From positions 124,001 through 188,000 of the forward strand of contig CALUPO010000001.1 in assembly GCA_944322675.1 (NCBI GenBank): DNA of 64,000 bases, written 5' to 3'. The position numbers and the translations under genes were made by a program. Numbering within the stretch: position 1 is the stretch's first letter; every line of letters begins with the position of its first letter. Of the stretch, positions 35,726 through 43,442 are shown in pieces. The DNA is from Candidatus Gastranaerophilales bacterium (GTDB lineage Bacteria; Cyanobacteriota; Vampirovibrionia; Gastranaerophilales; Gastranaerophilaceae). The notes under the pieces were generated by a model, which had not been told where the DNA came from, searched no databases, and saw nothing but the letters and a program-made list of their open reading frames with translations.

Positions 35726-35966
35726 TCAAGTTGAGTCGTGTGAATATACGAAAACCAAGTGGGTTGTGGTTTTGTGCAACTTTGTCCACACAAAGTTGCC
35801 CCGTCCGGAGGATATAAATATATTTTTAAATAATTTTTTGAAAATAATTGTTCGTGCCTGCGAATGGGTTACATTTGTTGACTTTATTTTACGACTGTTT
35901 AGTATTTTTTAAAAAATCGTAAAACACAGTTTCCCCGCCTTGAGGACATTAATTTTCGTGTGGGGG

Positions 35967-35997
35967 ATATGGGGGGAGGCTTTGCCTCCCCCCATAT
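35967..35997. repeat. G/C-tract palindrome, copy 3
   Basis: A perfect 14-bp stem: ATATGGGGGGAGGC (35967-35980) and GCCTCCCCCCATAT (35984-35997), loop TTT. Confidence 0.85.
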
Positions 35998-36008
35998 ATT
36001 ACTAATTC

Positions 36009-36095
36009 CCGCCGTAGGAAAGACGCCGGAATGAAATGAGGGCGGATACCACAGGCGGAAAAAAAGCCAAAGCCGACAGCACGAAGTGCAATAGG
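36009..36095 (+). repeat. Module D, two nested hairpins, copy 3 (decayed)
   Basis: CCGCC with GGCGG is kept (36009-36058), but the AGG-CCT pairing is changed to AGG-ACC-AC and the inner GCCC is now GCCG. The second hairpin (36071-36095) keeps GCC-GGC and most of GCAC-GAA-GTGC. This copy is the most worn of the three. Confidence 0.6.
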
Positions 36096-36195
36096 CAAAG
36101 TTAAACAAAGCTGCCCCGTCCGGAGGACATTAAATTAATTTTAAATAAATTTTAAAAAAAATAAACAAAATAACCCCGTCCGGAGGACATCAAAA

Positions 36196-36253
36196 TATTG
36201 AAACTTGTATATAACTTTTCACAAAACTTAGTGTAAACTTATATATAAATCCC
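36196..36253 (+). repeat. Right end of island 3
   Basis: It contains ACTTGTATATAACTTTT and CACAAAACTTAGTGTAAA and ends AAATCCC. It matches the right end of island 1 (15258-15315) closely and the left end 34632-34658 in inverted orientation. Confidence 0.65.
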
Positions 36254-36278
36254 ATTATTTTTATATTAAAATATAATT

Positions 36279-37256
36279 ATGAATATTACTTATAAAGAAT
36301 CAGGTGTTAATTTTGATTGTGATATTAAAATAAATGACCACTTAAAAAAAATTATTGGTCCTGGTAGGATAAATGATTTTGCTTCATTGTTTTATCTTGA
36401 TAATAATAATATAAATAATAATGTTACGCTTGCTGCAGCTTGTGATGGTGTGGGAACAAAAATTATACCGCTTATAAAATATAAAATGTTTAAAACCATA
36501 GCAAATGACCTTGTTGCTATGAATTTTAATGACATAGCTGTAAAAGGTGCGTATCCTTTATTTTTTTTAGATTATATCGCTAATAATAATGTTTGTGTTG
36601 AAGATTTAAAAATATTTTTAAGTGAATTAAATAATATTCTAAAAAAATATAATTGTTTATTAATTGGTGGTGAAACATCACAGGTAAAAGATCTGATAAA
36701 AGAAAATATATTTGATGTTTGTGGTTTTGTTGTTGGAAAATCAATTGTTGATAATTATGAAAACAATAAAATAGAAAATGGTGATATTTTAATAGCTTTA
36801 AAATCAAATGGTGTTCACAGCAATGGATTTACATTGATACGTAAGCTATATCAAACTAATCATTTATCAGAAGTGCAATTTATCGAAACTTTGAAACCAA
36901 CTTATATATACATAAAAGAAATTTTGGAACTTTATAATCTTAATTTGATTAAGACAGCAGCAAATATAACAGGCGGTGGTATAAAAGGAAATTTATCACG
37001 TGTTATTCCTCTAAATTTAAAGGCAAAAGTTTTTAAAAATATTATATTAGAAAATAATAATTATATCTTTAAAAAACTCCTTAATATAGTTGGTGAAGAT
37101 GAGGCTTTTAATGTTTTTAATATGGGTGTGGGAATGATTTTGGTCGCTAATAGACAAAATTTTGACAAAATAAAATTGATATGTTCAAAATATCAGCCAT
37201 TTATTATTGGAGAAATTGTTGAAAATGATAAAAGTTGCAATTTTTGCTTCGAATAA
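36279..37256 (+). CDS. purM: Phosphoribosylformylglycinamidine cyclo-ligase
   Basis: PurM (AIR synthetase) closes the imidazole ring in purine synthesis. The 325-aa protein has YKESGVNFD, AACDGVGTKIIPLI, NDLVAMNFNDIAVKGAYPLF, LLIGGETSQVKDL, LKSNGVHSNGFTLIRKL and ITGGGIKGNLSRVIP. These are the standard PurM blocks. It is slightly short at the C-terminus. The ATG directly follows A/T-rich DNA with no Shine-Dalgarno site. The gene begins 26 bp beyond repeat island 3, so its promoter is probably in or next to the element's right end. It overlaps purN. Confidence 0.93.
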   Translation: MNITYKESGVNFDCDIKINDHLKKIIGPGRINDFASLFYLDNNNINNNVTLAAACDGVGTKIIPLIKYKMFKTIANDLVAMNFNDIAVKGAYPLFFLDYIANNNVCVEDLKIFLSELNNILKKYNCLLIGGETSQVKDLIKENIFDVCGFVVGKSIVDNYENNKIENGDILIALKSNGVHSNGFTLIRKLYQTNHLSEVQFIETLKPTYIYIKEILELYNLNLIKTAANITGGGIKGNLSRVIPLNLKAKVFKNIILENNNYIFKKLLNIVGEDEAFNVFNMGVGMILVANRQNFDKIKLICSKYQPFIIGEIVENDKSCNFCFE

Positions 37257-37779
37257 TGGTTCTAATTTTGAAGCTATAGTTAAATACTTTAAATATAGTC
37301 GAAATAAAAAAATAAAAAAATATAATCTTCAATTTGTTTTAATAACTAACAATAAAAGAGCGTATGTTATATTAAGAGCTAAAAAATTAAATATTAAATA
37401 TTATATCATTGAAAATGATAAATTAGATGAATTTTTATTGTTAAATAAATTTGATTTATGTGTCCTGGCCGGATATATGAAAATAATAAATGAAAAGACA
37501 TTAAAACATTGTGTTTTTATAAATATCCATCCTTCGTTGCTGCCTCATTATAAAGGAATTGATGCAATAAAAAGAATTTATAAAGATAATGCAACAAATG
37601 CTTCAGGGGTTAGTATTCATTATGTAAATAAATATATTGATGGTGGTGAAGTTATTATTCAAAAACAGGTAAAACTTGATAAAAATATAAGTTATGCGTG
37701 TTATAAAAGAAAAGTACATTTAGTTGAACATAAAATATATCCAAAAGTTATTGAGAAATTTTTAATGTCTTTATGTTAA
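37225..37779 (+). CDS. purN: Phosphoribosylglycinamide formyltransferase
   Basis: PurN transfers a formyl group from 10-formyl-THF to GAR. The ATG at 37225 is chosen so that the protein starts MIKVAIFASNNGSNFEAI, the family's usual N-terminus; it overlaps the purM end by 32 bp, with GGAG about 12 bases upstream. The 184-aa product has DLCVLAGYMKIIN, the catalytic Asn and His in FINIHPSLLPHYKG, and Asp in YIDGGEVIIQ. The overlap with purM implies translational coupling. Confidence 0.92.
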   Translation: MIKVAIFASNNGSNFEAIVKYFKYSRNKKIKKYNLQFVLITNNKRAYVILRAKKLNIKYYIIENDKLDEFLLLNKFDLCVLAGYMKIINEKTLKHCVFINIHPSLLPHYKGIDAIKRIYKDNATNASGVSIHYVNKYIDGGEVIIQKQVKLDKNISYACYKRKVHLVEHKIYPKVIEKFLMSLC

Positions 37780-37822
37780 AATTTATTTTACTTGGGGTAA
37801 TATTAAAGATTAGTTAAAAGAG

Positions 37823-39910
37823 ATGAAATTAAATTGGAAAATTATTGAAAATATTGATTGTCATAATATTGAAGATGAATTTTTTAAAATTGTAGGGAAT
37901 AAAAGACTTGCACAAATATTGATAAACCGTAAAATTGATACTATTAGTAAGTTGAATAAATTTCTCAATCCGGACAATTTATTTGCTTTTGATTATGATG
38001 TTTTTGAGGATATGGAAAAAGTTCTCTTAAGAATTGATAGTGCAATAAATAACAATGAAAAAATAATTATCTATGGAGATTTTGATTGTGATGGTATAAC
38101 CTCAACAGCGGTTTTATATAAAATACTTAAAGAACTTAATGCAAATGTTGATTATTATATTCCAAACCGTATCGATGAAAGTCATGGATTAAATACAAAA
38201 GCACTTGTAAAGCTTTTGTCAAAAGAAAAGGCAAAACTTATAATCACCTGTGATTGTGCAAGTTCTGATATTGCCTGTGCAAGATTTGTGAAAAGTTTTA
38301 ATTGTGATTTAATAATAACAGATCATCATATAGGTAAAAAAGAGCTTCCGGAAGCATATGCAATTTTAAATCCAAAAATTGAAGGTTCGTTAAAAGAAAA
38401 TTTGTCTCTTGAGCAAATTGAAAGTTTAAATGAGCTTTCAGGTGTGGGTGTTGTTTTTAAACTTGCTTATGCTTTAATAAAAAAATATAAAAAATCTCAA
38501 GCAATAATAGATGATCTTCTTGTTCTTGTGACAATTGGCACAATAGCAGATGTTGTTCCACTGTTAAACGAAAATAGGTTTTTTGTAAAAAATGGATTAA
38601 ATTTGGTAGCCTATTCAAATATGGGCATAAAAACCCTTGTTGACTCTGTTTCATATTCAAATCATAAAAGTCTTACAAGTGATTTTATTGCATACCAGAT
38701 AATTCCAAAGATAAATGCAGAAGGCAGATTGATGTCAATTAAAGAAGCATTTACACTTTTAACATCATACAATCAAGATGAAATAAACTATGCAATTATG
38801 ACTTTAACTTCATTGAATGAACAACGCCAAAGTTTATGCAATCAAATGTTTATTGAGGCAAACAAAATGCTTGAAAATGAAACATTAGAAAATAATGATG
38901 CAATAATTTTATATAATCCGAATTGGCATGCAGGGATTGTTGGTATAGTGGCTTCAAAATTGGTGGAAAAGTATAATCGTCCTTGCCTTTTATTTACTTA
39001 TGATAAAGCAAGAAATCTTTATCGAGCGTCAGGAAGAAGCGTGGATGAGGTCGATATTCATGAACTTATAAAAACTCAAAGTGAATTTTTGGAATTTTAT
39101 GGTGGACATAAGGGGGCTATAGGGTGTGCTTTTAGTAATAAAAAAATAACTTTTGAAAAATTAAAAACAAATTTAAATAATGTAATAAATGAAATGACGA
39201 AAGAATTACAGTATAATAAATATGTTTATATAGATTCAGTACTTGATTTTGAAGATTTAACAATTGATTTTGTAAAAAATTTATCCAAACTCGAGCCTTT
39301 TGGTGAAGGTAATAGACCGCCTTTATTTTTACTGCAAGATGTTGTTTTGAAGGATAAAAAAACTATAGGAGCAAATAATAACCATTTAAAATGTTATATT
39401 TGCGATAATAAATATAATAACGTTTTTGAATGTATTTTTTGGAATAGAAAGGATATTAGTGCAAATATAAATTCAATTATTGATTTAGTTTTTGTGCCAA
39501 AAATTTCAAGTTTTAATGGTGAAACTAAAATTCAACTTGAAATTCATGATATAGATTGCAAGAAAAAAGCAATTCAAGACAATTGTTCCTGTCAAAAAAG
39601 AACTTTAAGAGATATTTTAAAAACAGCTTGCGGCATGGTTGTTTATGCTTCAAGACATAAAAATGGCGAAGTTGATTTAAATATTATTGCTCATAAGTTG
39701 GCAGTAAGTGCAAGTTTTGTTGATATGTTTTTACACATATTAAATGATATAAAGATGATAGAAATTAAAAAACAGAACAGAAACCTTATTGAATATCAAT
39801 TTTTAGGTTCAAAAGAAATGAATACAATAGTTAATCATAAACAATTTGCAAATTTAAATATTGAGTTTCAAAAAATCAATAATGGAAGGGAATTGGAGAC
39901 TGTTTTGTAA
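37823..39910 (+). CDS. recJ: Single-stranded-DNA-specific exonuclease RecJ
   Basis: RecJ is the 5'-3' ssDNA exonuclease of recombination and mismatch repair. In the 695-aa protein the DHH-phosphoesterase motifs are in order: GDFDCDGITST (near residue 86), CDCASSD, ITDHHIGKKELPEAYAILNPK, and GTIADVVPLL. The DHHA1 domain has NWHAGIVGIVASKLVEKYNR, then ASGRSVDEVDIHEL and GGHKGAIGCAF. The C-terminal region matches the extended OB-fold part plus about 100 residues. All metal-binding Asp and His residues are visible. AAAAGAG precedes the start. Confidence 0.93.
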   Translation: MKLNWKIIENIDCHNIEDEFFKIVGNKRLAQILINRKIDTISKLNKFLNPDNLFAFDYDVFEDMEKVLLRIDSAINNNEKIIIYGDFDCDGITSTAVLYKILKELNANVDYYIPNRIDESHGLNTKALVKLLSKEKAKLIITCDCASSDIACARFVKSFNCDLIITDHHIGKKELPEAYAILNPKIEGSLKENLSLEQIESLNELSGVGVVFKLAYALIKKYKKSQAIIDDLLVLVTIGTIADVVPLLNENRFFVKNGLNLVAYSNMGIKTLVDSVSYSNHKSLTSDFIAYQIIPKINAEGRLMSIKEAFTLLTSYNQDEINYAIMTLTSLNEQRQSLCNQMFIEANKMLENETLENNDAIILYNPNWHAGIVGIVASKLVEKYNRPCLLFTYDKARNLYRASGRSVDEVDIHELIKTQSEFLEFYGGHKGAIGCAFSNKKITFEKLKTNLNNVINEMTKELQYNKYVYIDSVLDFEDLTIDFVKNLSKLEPFGEGNRPPLFLLQDVVLKDKKTIGANNNHLKCYICDNKYNNVFECIFWNRKDISANINSIIDLVFVPKISSFNGETKIQLEIHDIDCKKKAIQDNCSCQKRTLRDILKTACGMVVYASRHKNGEVDLNIIAHKLAVSASFVDMFLHILNDIKMIEIKKQNRNLIEYQFLGSKEMNTIVNHKQFANLNIEFQKINNGRELETVL

Positions 39911-40006
39911 ATTTTTGTAACAATTTCTTTAAAATCTAGCAAAAAATATTATTACGATTTTTAAATATATGATACGACAATTTTATAAAAAGGAGGGAAA
40001 ATAAAA

Positions 40007-40492
40007 ATGTCAATGGAACAAGTTAAAGGAGGAATGCCATATCAATGTCAGGCTCCTCAGTATAATGCAGTAAAAATTGATATCCACCAGCCGAAAGTTC
40101 AAACACCAAAATATGATTGTTACGACAATGAAAAGTGTCATTATGCACCTAAAAAACATCTTTATGGTCAAAAAGACAAAAATGGTGTATCAATGCCAGT
40201 TCCACCAAATGTTGTTGATGTAAAGAATGAAAAACAAATTAATAAACCATTAACAAATGAAAAAACAAAAACAGAAACTAAAGGAGAAACAAAAGATTCT
40301 GTTACAGCTGCTGCTCCAAATAAAACTAATGAAACAGATTCAAAACAAACAGCTGTTCAAACTAATGAAGTAACAAATGAGGTTAAACCTCAAGAGGACT
40401 TGCAAACTACAAACGAAACTTCGCAAGTAGAAGGAAATGCAGCAAATCAAACAGCTCAGGAAACAGAGGAACCTCAGGAGGTTATTGCTTAA
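40007..40492 (+). CDS. Low-complexity Thr/Glu/Asn/Gln-rich protein, unknown
   Basis: A 161-aa protein with an excellent ribosome-binding site (AAAGGAGGG). The first 75 residues are Pro/Tyr/Gln-rich, with three cysteines (PYQCQAPQYN, PKYDCYDNEKCHYAPKKH). The rest is a disordered tail of repeated T, N, E and Q residues (NETDSKQTAVQTNEVTNEVK and similar). There is no signal peptide or membrane helix. I recognise no family. The composition suggests a flexible or scaffold-type protein. It has its own terminator at 40519-40560, shared with pilT. Confidence 0.6.
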   Translation: MSMEQVKGGMPYQCQAPQYNAVKIDIHQPKVQTPKYDCYDNEKCHYAPKKHLYGQKDKNGVSMPVPPNVVDVKNEKQINKPLTNEKTKTETKGETKDSVTAAAPNKTNETDSKQTAVQTNEVTNEVKPQEDLQTTNETSQVEGNAANQTAQETEEPQEVIA

Positions 40493-40518
40493 ACAATTTA
40501 TAATAAATAAACTATTAA

Positions 40519-40560
40519 AAAAGGAACTTAAAAATTTTAAGTTCCTTTTATTTTTTTATT
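40519..40560. terminator. Bidirectional terminator between the low-complexity gene and pilT
   Basis: AAAAGGAACTT (40519-40529) pairs with AAGTTCCTTTT (40539-40549), followed by ATTTTTTTATT on the plus strand and TTTTTTAATAG on the minus strand. It can end both converging genes. Confidence 0.85.
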
Positions 40561-40578
40561 TTTCTATTTTTCTATTTT

Positions 40579-41682
40579 TTACCTTCTTGTCATACCGACT
40601 AAGCGCATAAATTCATCCTGTCGACTTGTTTTTGATAAAGCATCTTCAAATGTAATTAATTTTCCTTTTAATAAATTCTTTAAAGCATTTTCTAATGTTT
40701 GCATACCACTTCCAACAGAGGTTTGAATTATTGAATAAATTTGAGCGGTTTTACCTTCACGAATCAAATTAGCAATTGCAGAATTACTAATTAGTATTTC
40801 CTGAGCCATAACACGTCCTTTTTTAGTTGTACCATCTTCAAGTACTTTTGGTAATAAAGTTTGGGATAAAACAGCAACAAGACTTGAAGCAAGTTGGATT
40901 CTTACTTGAGTTTGTTGTCCTTCAGGAAATACATCAACAATACGATCAACAGTTGAGGCTGCATTTGATGTATGCAATGTACCTAAAACCAAATGACCTG
41001 TTTCTGCAGCGGTTAAAGCAAGTGAAATTGTTTCTAAGTCACGCATCTCACCAAGTAGAATAATGTCCGGGTCTTCACGTAAGGCTGATTTTAAAGCATT
41101 TGAAAAACTTCTAGTATCCTGACCAAGTTCACGCTGATGGACAATACCTTTTTTTGAAGTATGAACAAATTCAATAGGGTCTTCAATTGTCAAAATATGC
41201 TCGGCACGATTTGAATTTATATAATCAATCATTGCTGCAAGTGTGGTTGTTTTACCACTTCCGGTAGGTCCTGTAACAAGAACAAGACCACGGGGTTTTT
41301 CACATATTTTTTTTATAACTTCAGGCAAACCTAACTCTTCAAATGTTGGAGGGGTTGAGTTAATACTTCTAAATGCTGCGGCATAGGTAGAATTTTGTTT
41401 ATATATATTTAAACGAAACCGACCTGTATTTTTCACAGTATAGCTCATATCAAGTTCCCAGGTTTGTTCAAGTTGACGTCTTTGTTCACCTGATAAAATA
41501 GGCAGCAATAACTCTTCAATATTAAGTTTTGTTAAAGCTGGTAATTGCATTCTCACAAGTTTACCATCAATACGTAACACGGGCGGAAGACCAACTGATA
41601 AATGAAGGTCACTTGCACGCATATTTATTACTTCTATTAATAACTTATCAATATGCATTTTATTCAATATTTCTTGACTCAT
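40579..41682 (-). CDS. pilT: Type IV pilus retraction ATPase PilT
   Basis: PilT is the hexameric AAA+ motor that depolymerises type IV pili. The 367-aa protein has the N-terminal PAS-like domain (MRASDLHLSVGLPPVLRIDG), Walker A VTGPTGSGKTTT (137-148), the Asp box TIEDPIEFVH, Walker B ILLGEMRDLETI, the His box TGHLVLGTLHT, and the C-terminal QEILISNSAIANLIREGKT segment. GEMRD identifies PilT rather than PilB. It has AAGGAAC before the ATG. No other pilus gene is in the window. Confidence 0.93.
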   Translation of the reverse strand: MSQEILNKMHIDKLLIEVINMRASDLHLSVGLPPVLRIDGKLVRMQLPALTKLNIEELLLPILSGEQRRQLEQTWELDMSYTVKNTGRFRLNIYKQNSTYAAAFRSINSTPPTFEELGLPEVIKKICEKPRGLVLVTGPTGSGKTTTLAAMIDYINSNRAEHILTIEDPIEFVHTSKKGIVHQRELGQDTRSFSNALKSALREDPDIILLGEMRDLETISLALTAAETGHLVLGTLHTSNAASTVDRIVDVFPEGQQTQVRIQLASSLVAVLSQTLLPKVLEDGTTKKGRVMAQEILISNSAIANLIREGKTAQIYSIIQTSVGSGMQTLENALKNLLKGKLITFEDALSKTSRQDEFMRLVGMTRR

Positions 41683-41830
41683 ATTTTAAGTTCCTTTGTT
41701 TTATTTTTACAAAAAACTAATTAACTAATTTATTTAGTTAGTTATTATTATTACATTTATTTTTCAAAATTTCAACAATATTTATTAATGTTTGTTGTGT
41801 TATAATTTAAAAGTAAGTATGAGGGATGAT

Positions 41831-42652
41831 ATGAAAGTAGTTGAATTAAAAGATTTTATAATTGGTGGCAATAAACTTACCATTATGGCAGGGCCTTGTG
41901 TTATTGAAAATGAAGATATTATTTTTAAAACCTGTGAGTTTTTGAAAACACTATGCAATAAACTTGATGTTAACTTTATTTTTAAATCCTCTTATGATAA
42001 AGCTAATAGAAGTTCAATTAATTCGTTTCGTGGTCCTGGCATTCATAAAGGACTTGACATTTTAAGCAAGGTAAAAAATGAATTTAATGTGCCAATTGTA
42101 ACTGATATTCATATACCAGATGAAGCAAATATGGCTAAAGAAGTTGTTGATGTACTTCAAATACCTGCTTTTTTATCCCGTCAAACAGACCTTCTTGTTG
42201 CTGCAGCCAAAACAGGTTGTGTTGTCAATATTAAAAAAGGTCAGTTTTTATCACCATACCAAATGAAAGAAACTGCAAAAAAAGTATCCGATTCAGGAAA
42301 TGATCGTATTTTGATTACAGATAGAGGAACATCGTTTGGGTATAATAATCTTGTTGTTGATTTTCGTTCTGTGCCTATTATACAAGATGATTTAGGTTAC
42401 CCGCTTATTTTTGATGCAACCCATAGTGTTCAATTGCCTGGTGCCAATGGAACAAATTCAGGTGGTGAAAGACGTTTTGTGCCAACACTAGCCAAAGCCG
42501 CAATAGCATCCGGTGCTAAAGGACTTTTCTTTGAAGTTCATCCAAATCCAAATTGTGCTTTATGTGATGGTGCCAATATGATTGATTTTGATACAGCTCA
42601 GTTGCTGTTTAAGAAAGTAAATGATATTTTTAAACTTGTAAATAATTTATAA
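41831..42652 (+). CDS. kdsA: 3-deoxy-D-manno-octulosonate-8-phosphate synthase
   Basis: KdsA makes Kdo-8-phosphate for the LPS inner core. The 273-aa start at 41831 follows GAGGGA directly; upstream in-frame codons lie before that site. Family blocks: MAGPCVIENEDI, FIFKSSYDKANRSS, SFRGPGIHKGLDIL, VTDIHIPDEA, VLQIPAFLSRQTDL, NIKKGQFLSP, DRGTSFGYNNLVVDFRSVP, FDATHSVQLPGA and FFEVHPNPNCALCDG. The protein implies a Gram-negative outer membrane. The stop overlaps the convergent methyltransferase gene by 6 bp. Confidence 0.95.
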   Translation: MKVVELKDFIIGGNKLTIMAGPCVIENEDIIFKTCEFLKTLCNKLDVNFIFKSSYDKANRSSINSFRGPGIHKGLDILSKVKNEFNVPIVTDIHIPDEANMAKEVVDVLQIPAFLSRQTDLLVAAAKTGCVVNIKKGQFLSPYQMKETAKKVSDSGNDRILITDRGTSFGYNNLVVDFRSVPIIQDDLGYPLIFDATHSVQLPGANGTNSGGERRFVPTLAKAAIASGAKGLFFEVHPNPNCALCDGANMIDFDTAQLLFKKVNDIFKLVNNL

Positions 42653-43396
42653 ACTATAAAATACAATTGACGCAGCAACCGATAAATTTAAGGACTCAAC
42701 TTTGTTTTGCATTTTTATTGTAAAAAATTTATGAGCAATATCAAAAAGTTCCTGACTTAAACCTTCTGCTTCGCTTCCAAACATTATTACTTTTTTGTCT
42801 TCAAATTTTACTTTTTTTAAATCAATATCCGTATCAACTTTTGTTGCATAAAACGTGTGGGTTTTAAAAACTCTTTTTATTACTTCAATATCTTTTGTTT
42901 TTAAAATTGGTATTTTTAAAAAATTACCAACCGATGAGCGAATAACTTTTGGATTATAAATATCTATTGTGTCGCCATACAAAATTATTCCATCAATTCC
43001 AAAAGCATTTGCACTTCTTATTATTGTGCCAAGATTTCCGGGATCTTTTATATTCTCAAGTAAAATAAGTGTATTTTTTGTTTTTAAATCATCAAAAGTA
43101 TAATCCAGCATGTCAAAAACCGCAATACACTTTGAATAGGAATCTGTTGTTGAAATTTTTTTTAATATATTATCTTCAACAATTGTTATTTTATTTTCAT
43201 TAATAAAATCAAATTTATTTATTATGGAAGGATGAAGAAAAATATCATTAAGGTTTAAACCAAAACAATAAGCATCGTAAATAGCTTTAAACCCTTCAAC
43301 AACAAATTTTTTTTCACTTTCGCGAAATTTTTTATTTAAAGAAAGTTTAACAACATATTTAATTTTTTCATTATCTTTACTTGTTATATTTTTCAT
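42647..43396 (-). CDS. SpoU/TrmH-family RNA 2'-O-methyltransferase
   Basis: A 249-aa RNA ribose methyltransferase with an N-terminal substrate-binding domain (KFVVEGFKAIYDAYCFG) and the SPOUT domain: ENIKDPGNLGTIIRSANAFG (motif 1, with the catalytic Asn and Arg), VIMFGSEAEGLSQELF (motif 2) and VESLNLSVAASIVFYSL (motif 3, the knot). This combination is the RlmB/TsnR-like rRNA or tRNA type; the target cannot be chosen from sequence. AAGG stands six bases before the ATG. Confidence 0.88.
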   Translation of the reverse strand: MKNITSKDNEKIKYVVKLSLNKKFRESEKKFVVEGFKAIYDAYCFGLNLNDIFLHPSIINKFDFINENKITIVEDNILKKISTTDSYSKCIAVFDMLDYTFDDLKTKNTLILLENIKDPGNLGTIIRSANAFGIDGIILYGDTIDIYNPKVIRSSVGNFLKIPILKTKDIEVIKRVFKTHTFYATKVDTDIDLKKVKFEDKKVIMFGSEAEGLSQELFDIAHKFFTIKMQNKVESLNLSVAASIVFYSL

Positions 43397-43442
43397 TTAG
43401 ACCTTTTTTTATAAGTTATAAAGTGGAAAAAAATAATATCAT

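Larger units (their letters stand above)
34632..36253. mobile_element. Repeat island 3: 1.6-kb element with terminal inverted repeats
   Basis: The left end (34632-34658, starting GGGACTTATATACAAG) and the reverse complement of the right end (36253-36227, starting GGGATTTATATATAAG) match at 24 of 27 positions. Between them lie, in order: core, G/C palindrome, module D, core, module B (34921-35115), module A (35188-35325), a variable piece with a degenerate core, a second module A (35632-35768), core, a second G/C palindrome and module D, and two further cores. No gene with a ribosome-binding site is inside. It looks like a non-autonomous element or a composite of several. I see no clear target-site duplication. 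It separates murE from purM. Confidence 0.65.

Noticed and set aside
35135-35912. Reading frames of 80-131 codons in island 3 sharing a YNPYAGLSNSHRRN segment
   Set aside because: The shared part is the module A DNA itself. The frames start and end in unrelated sequence, and the differences fall in hairpin loops rather than at third codon positions.
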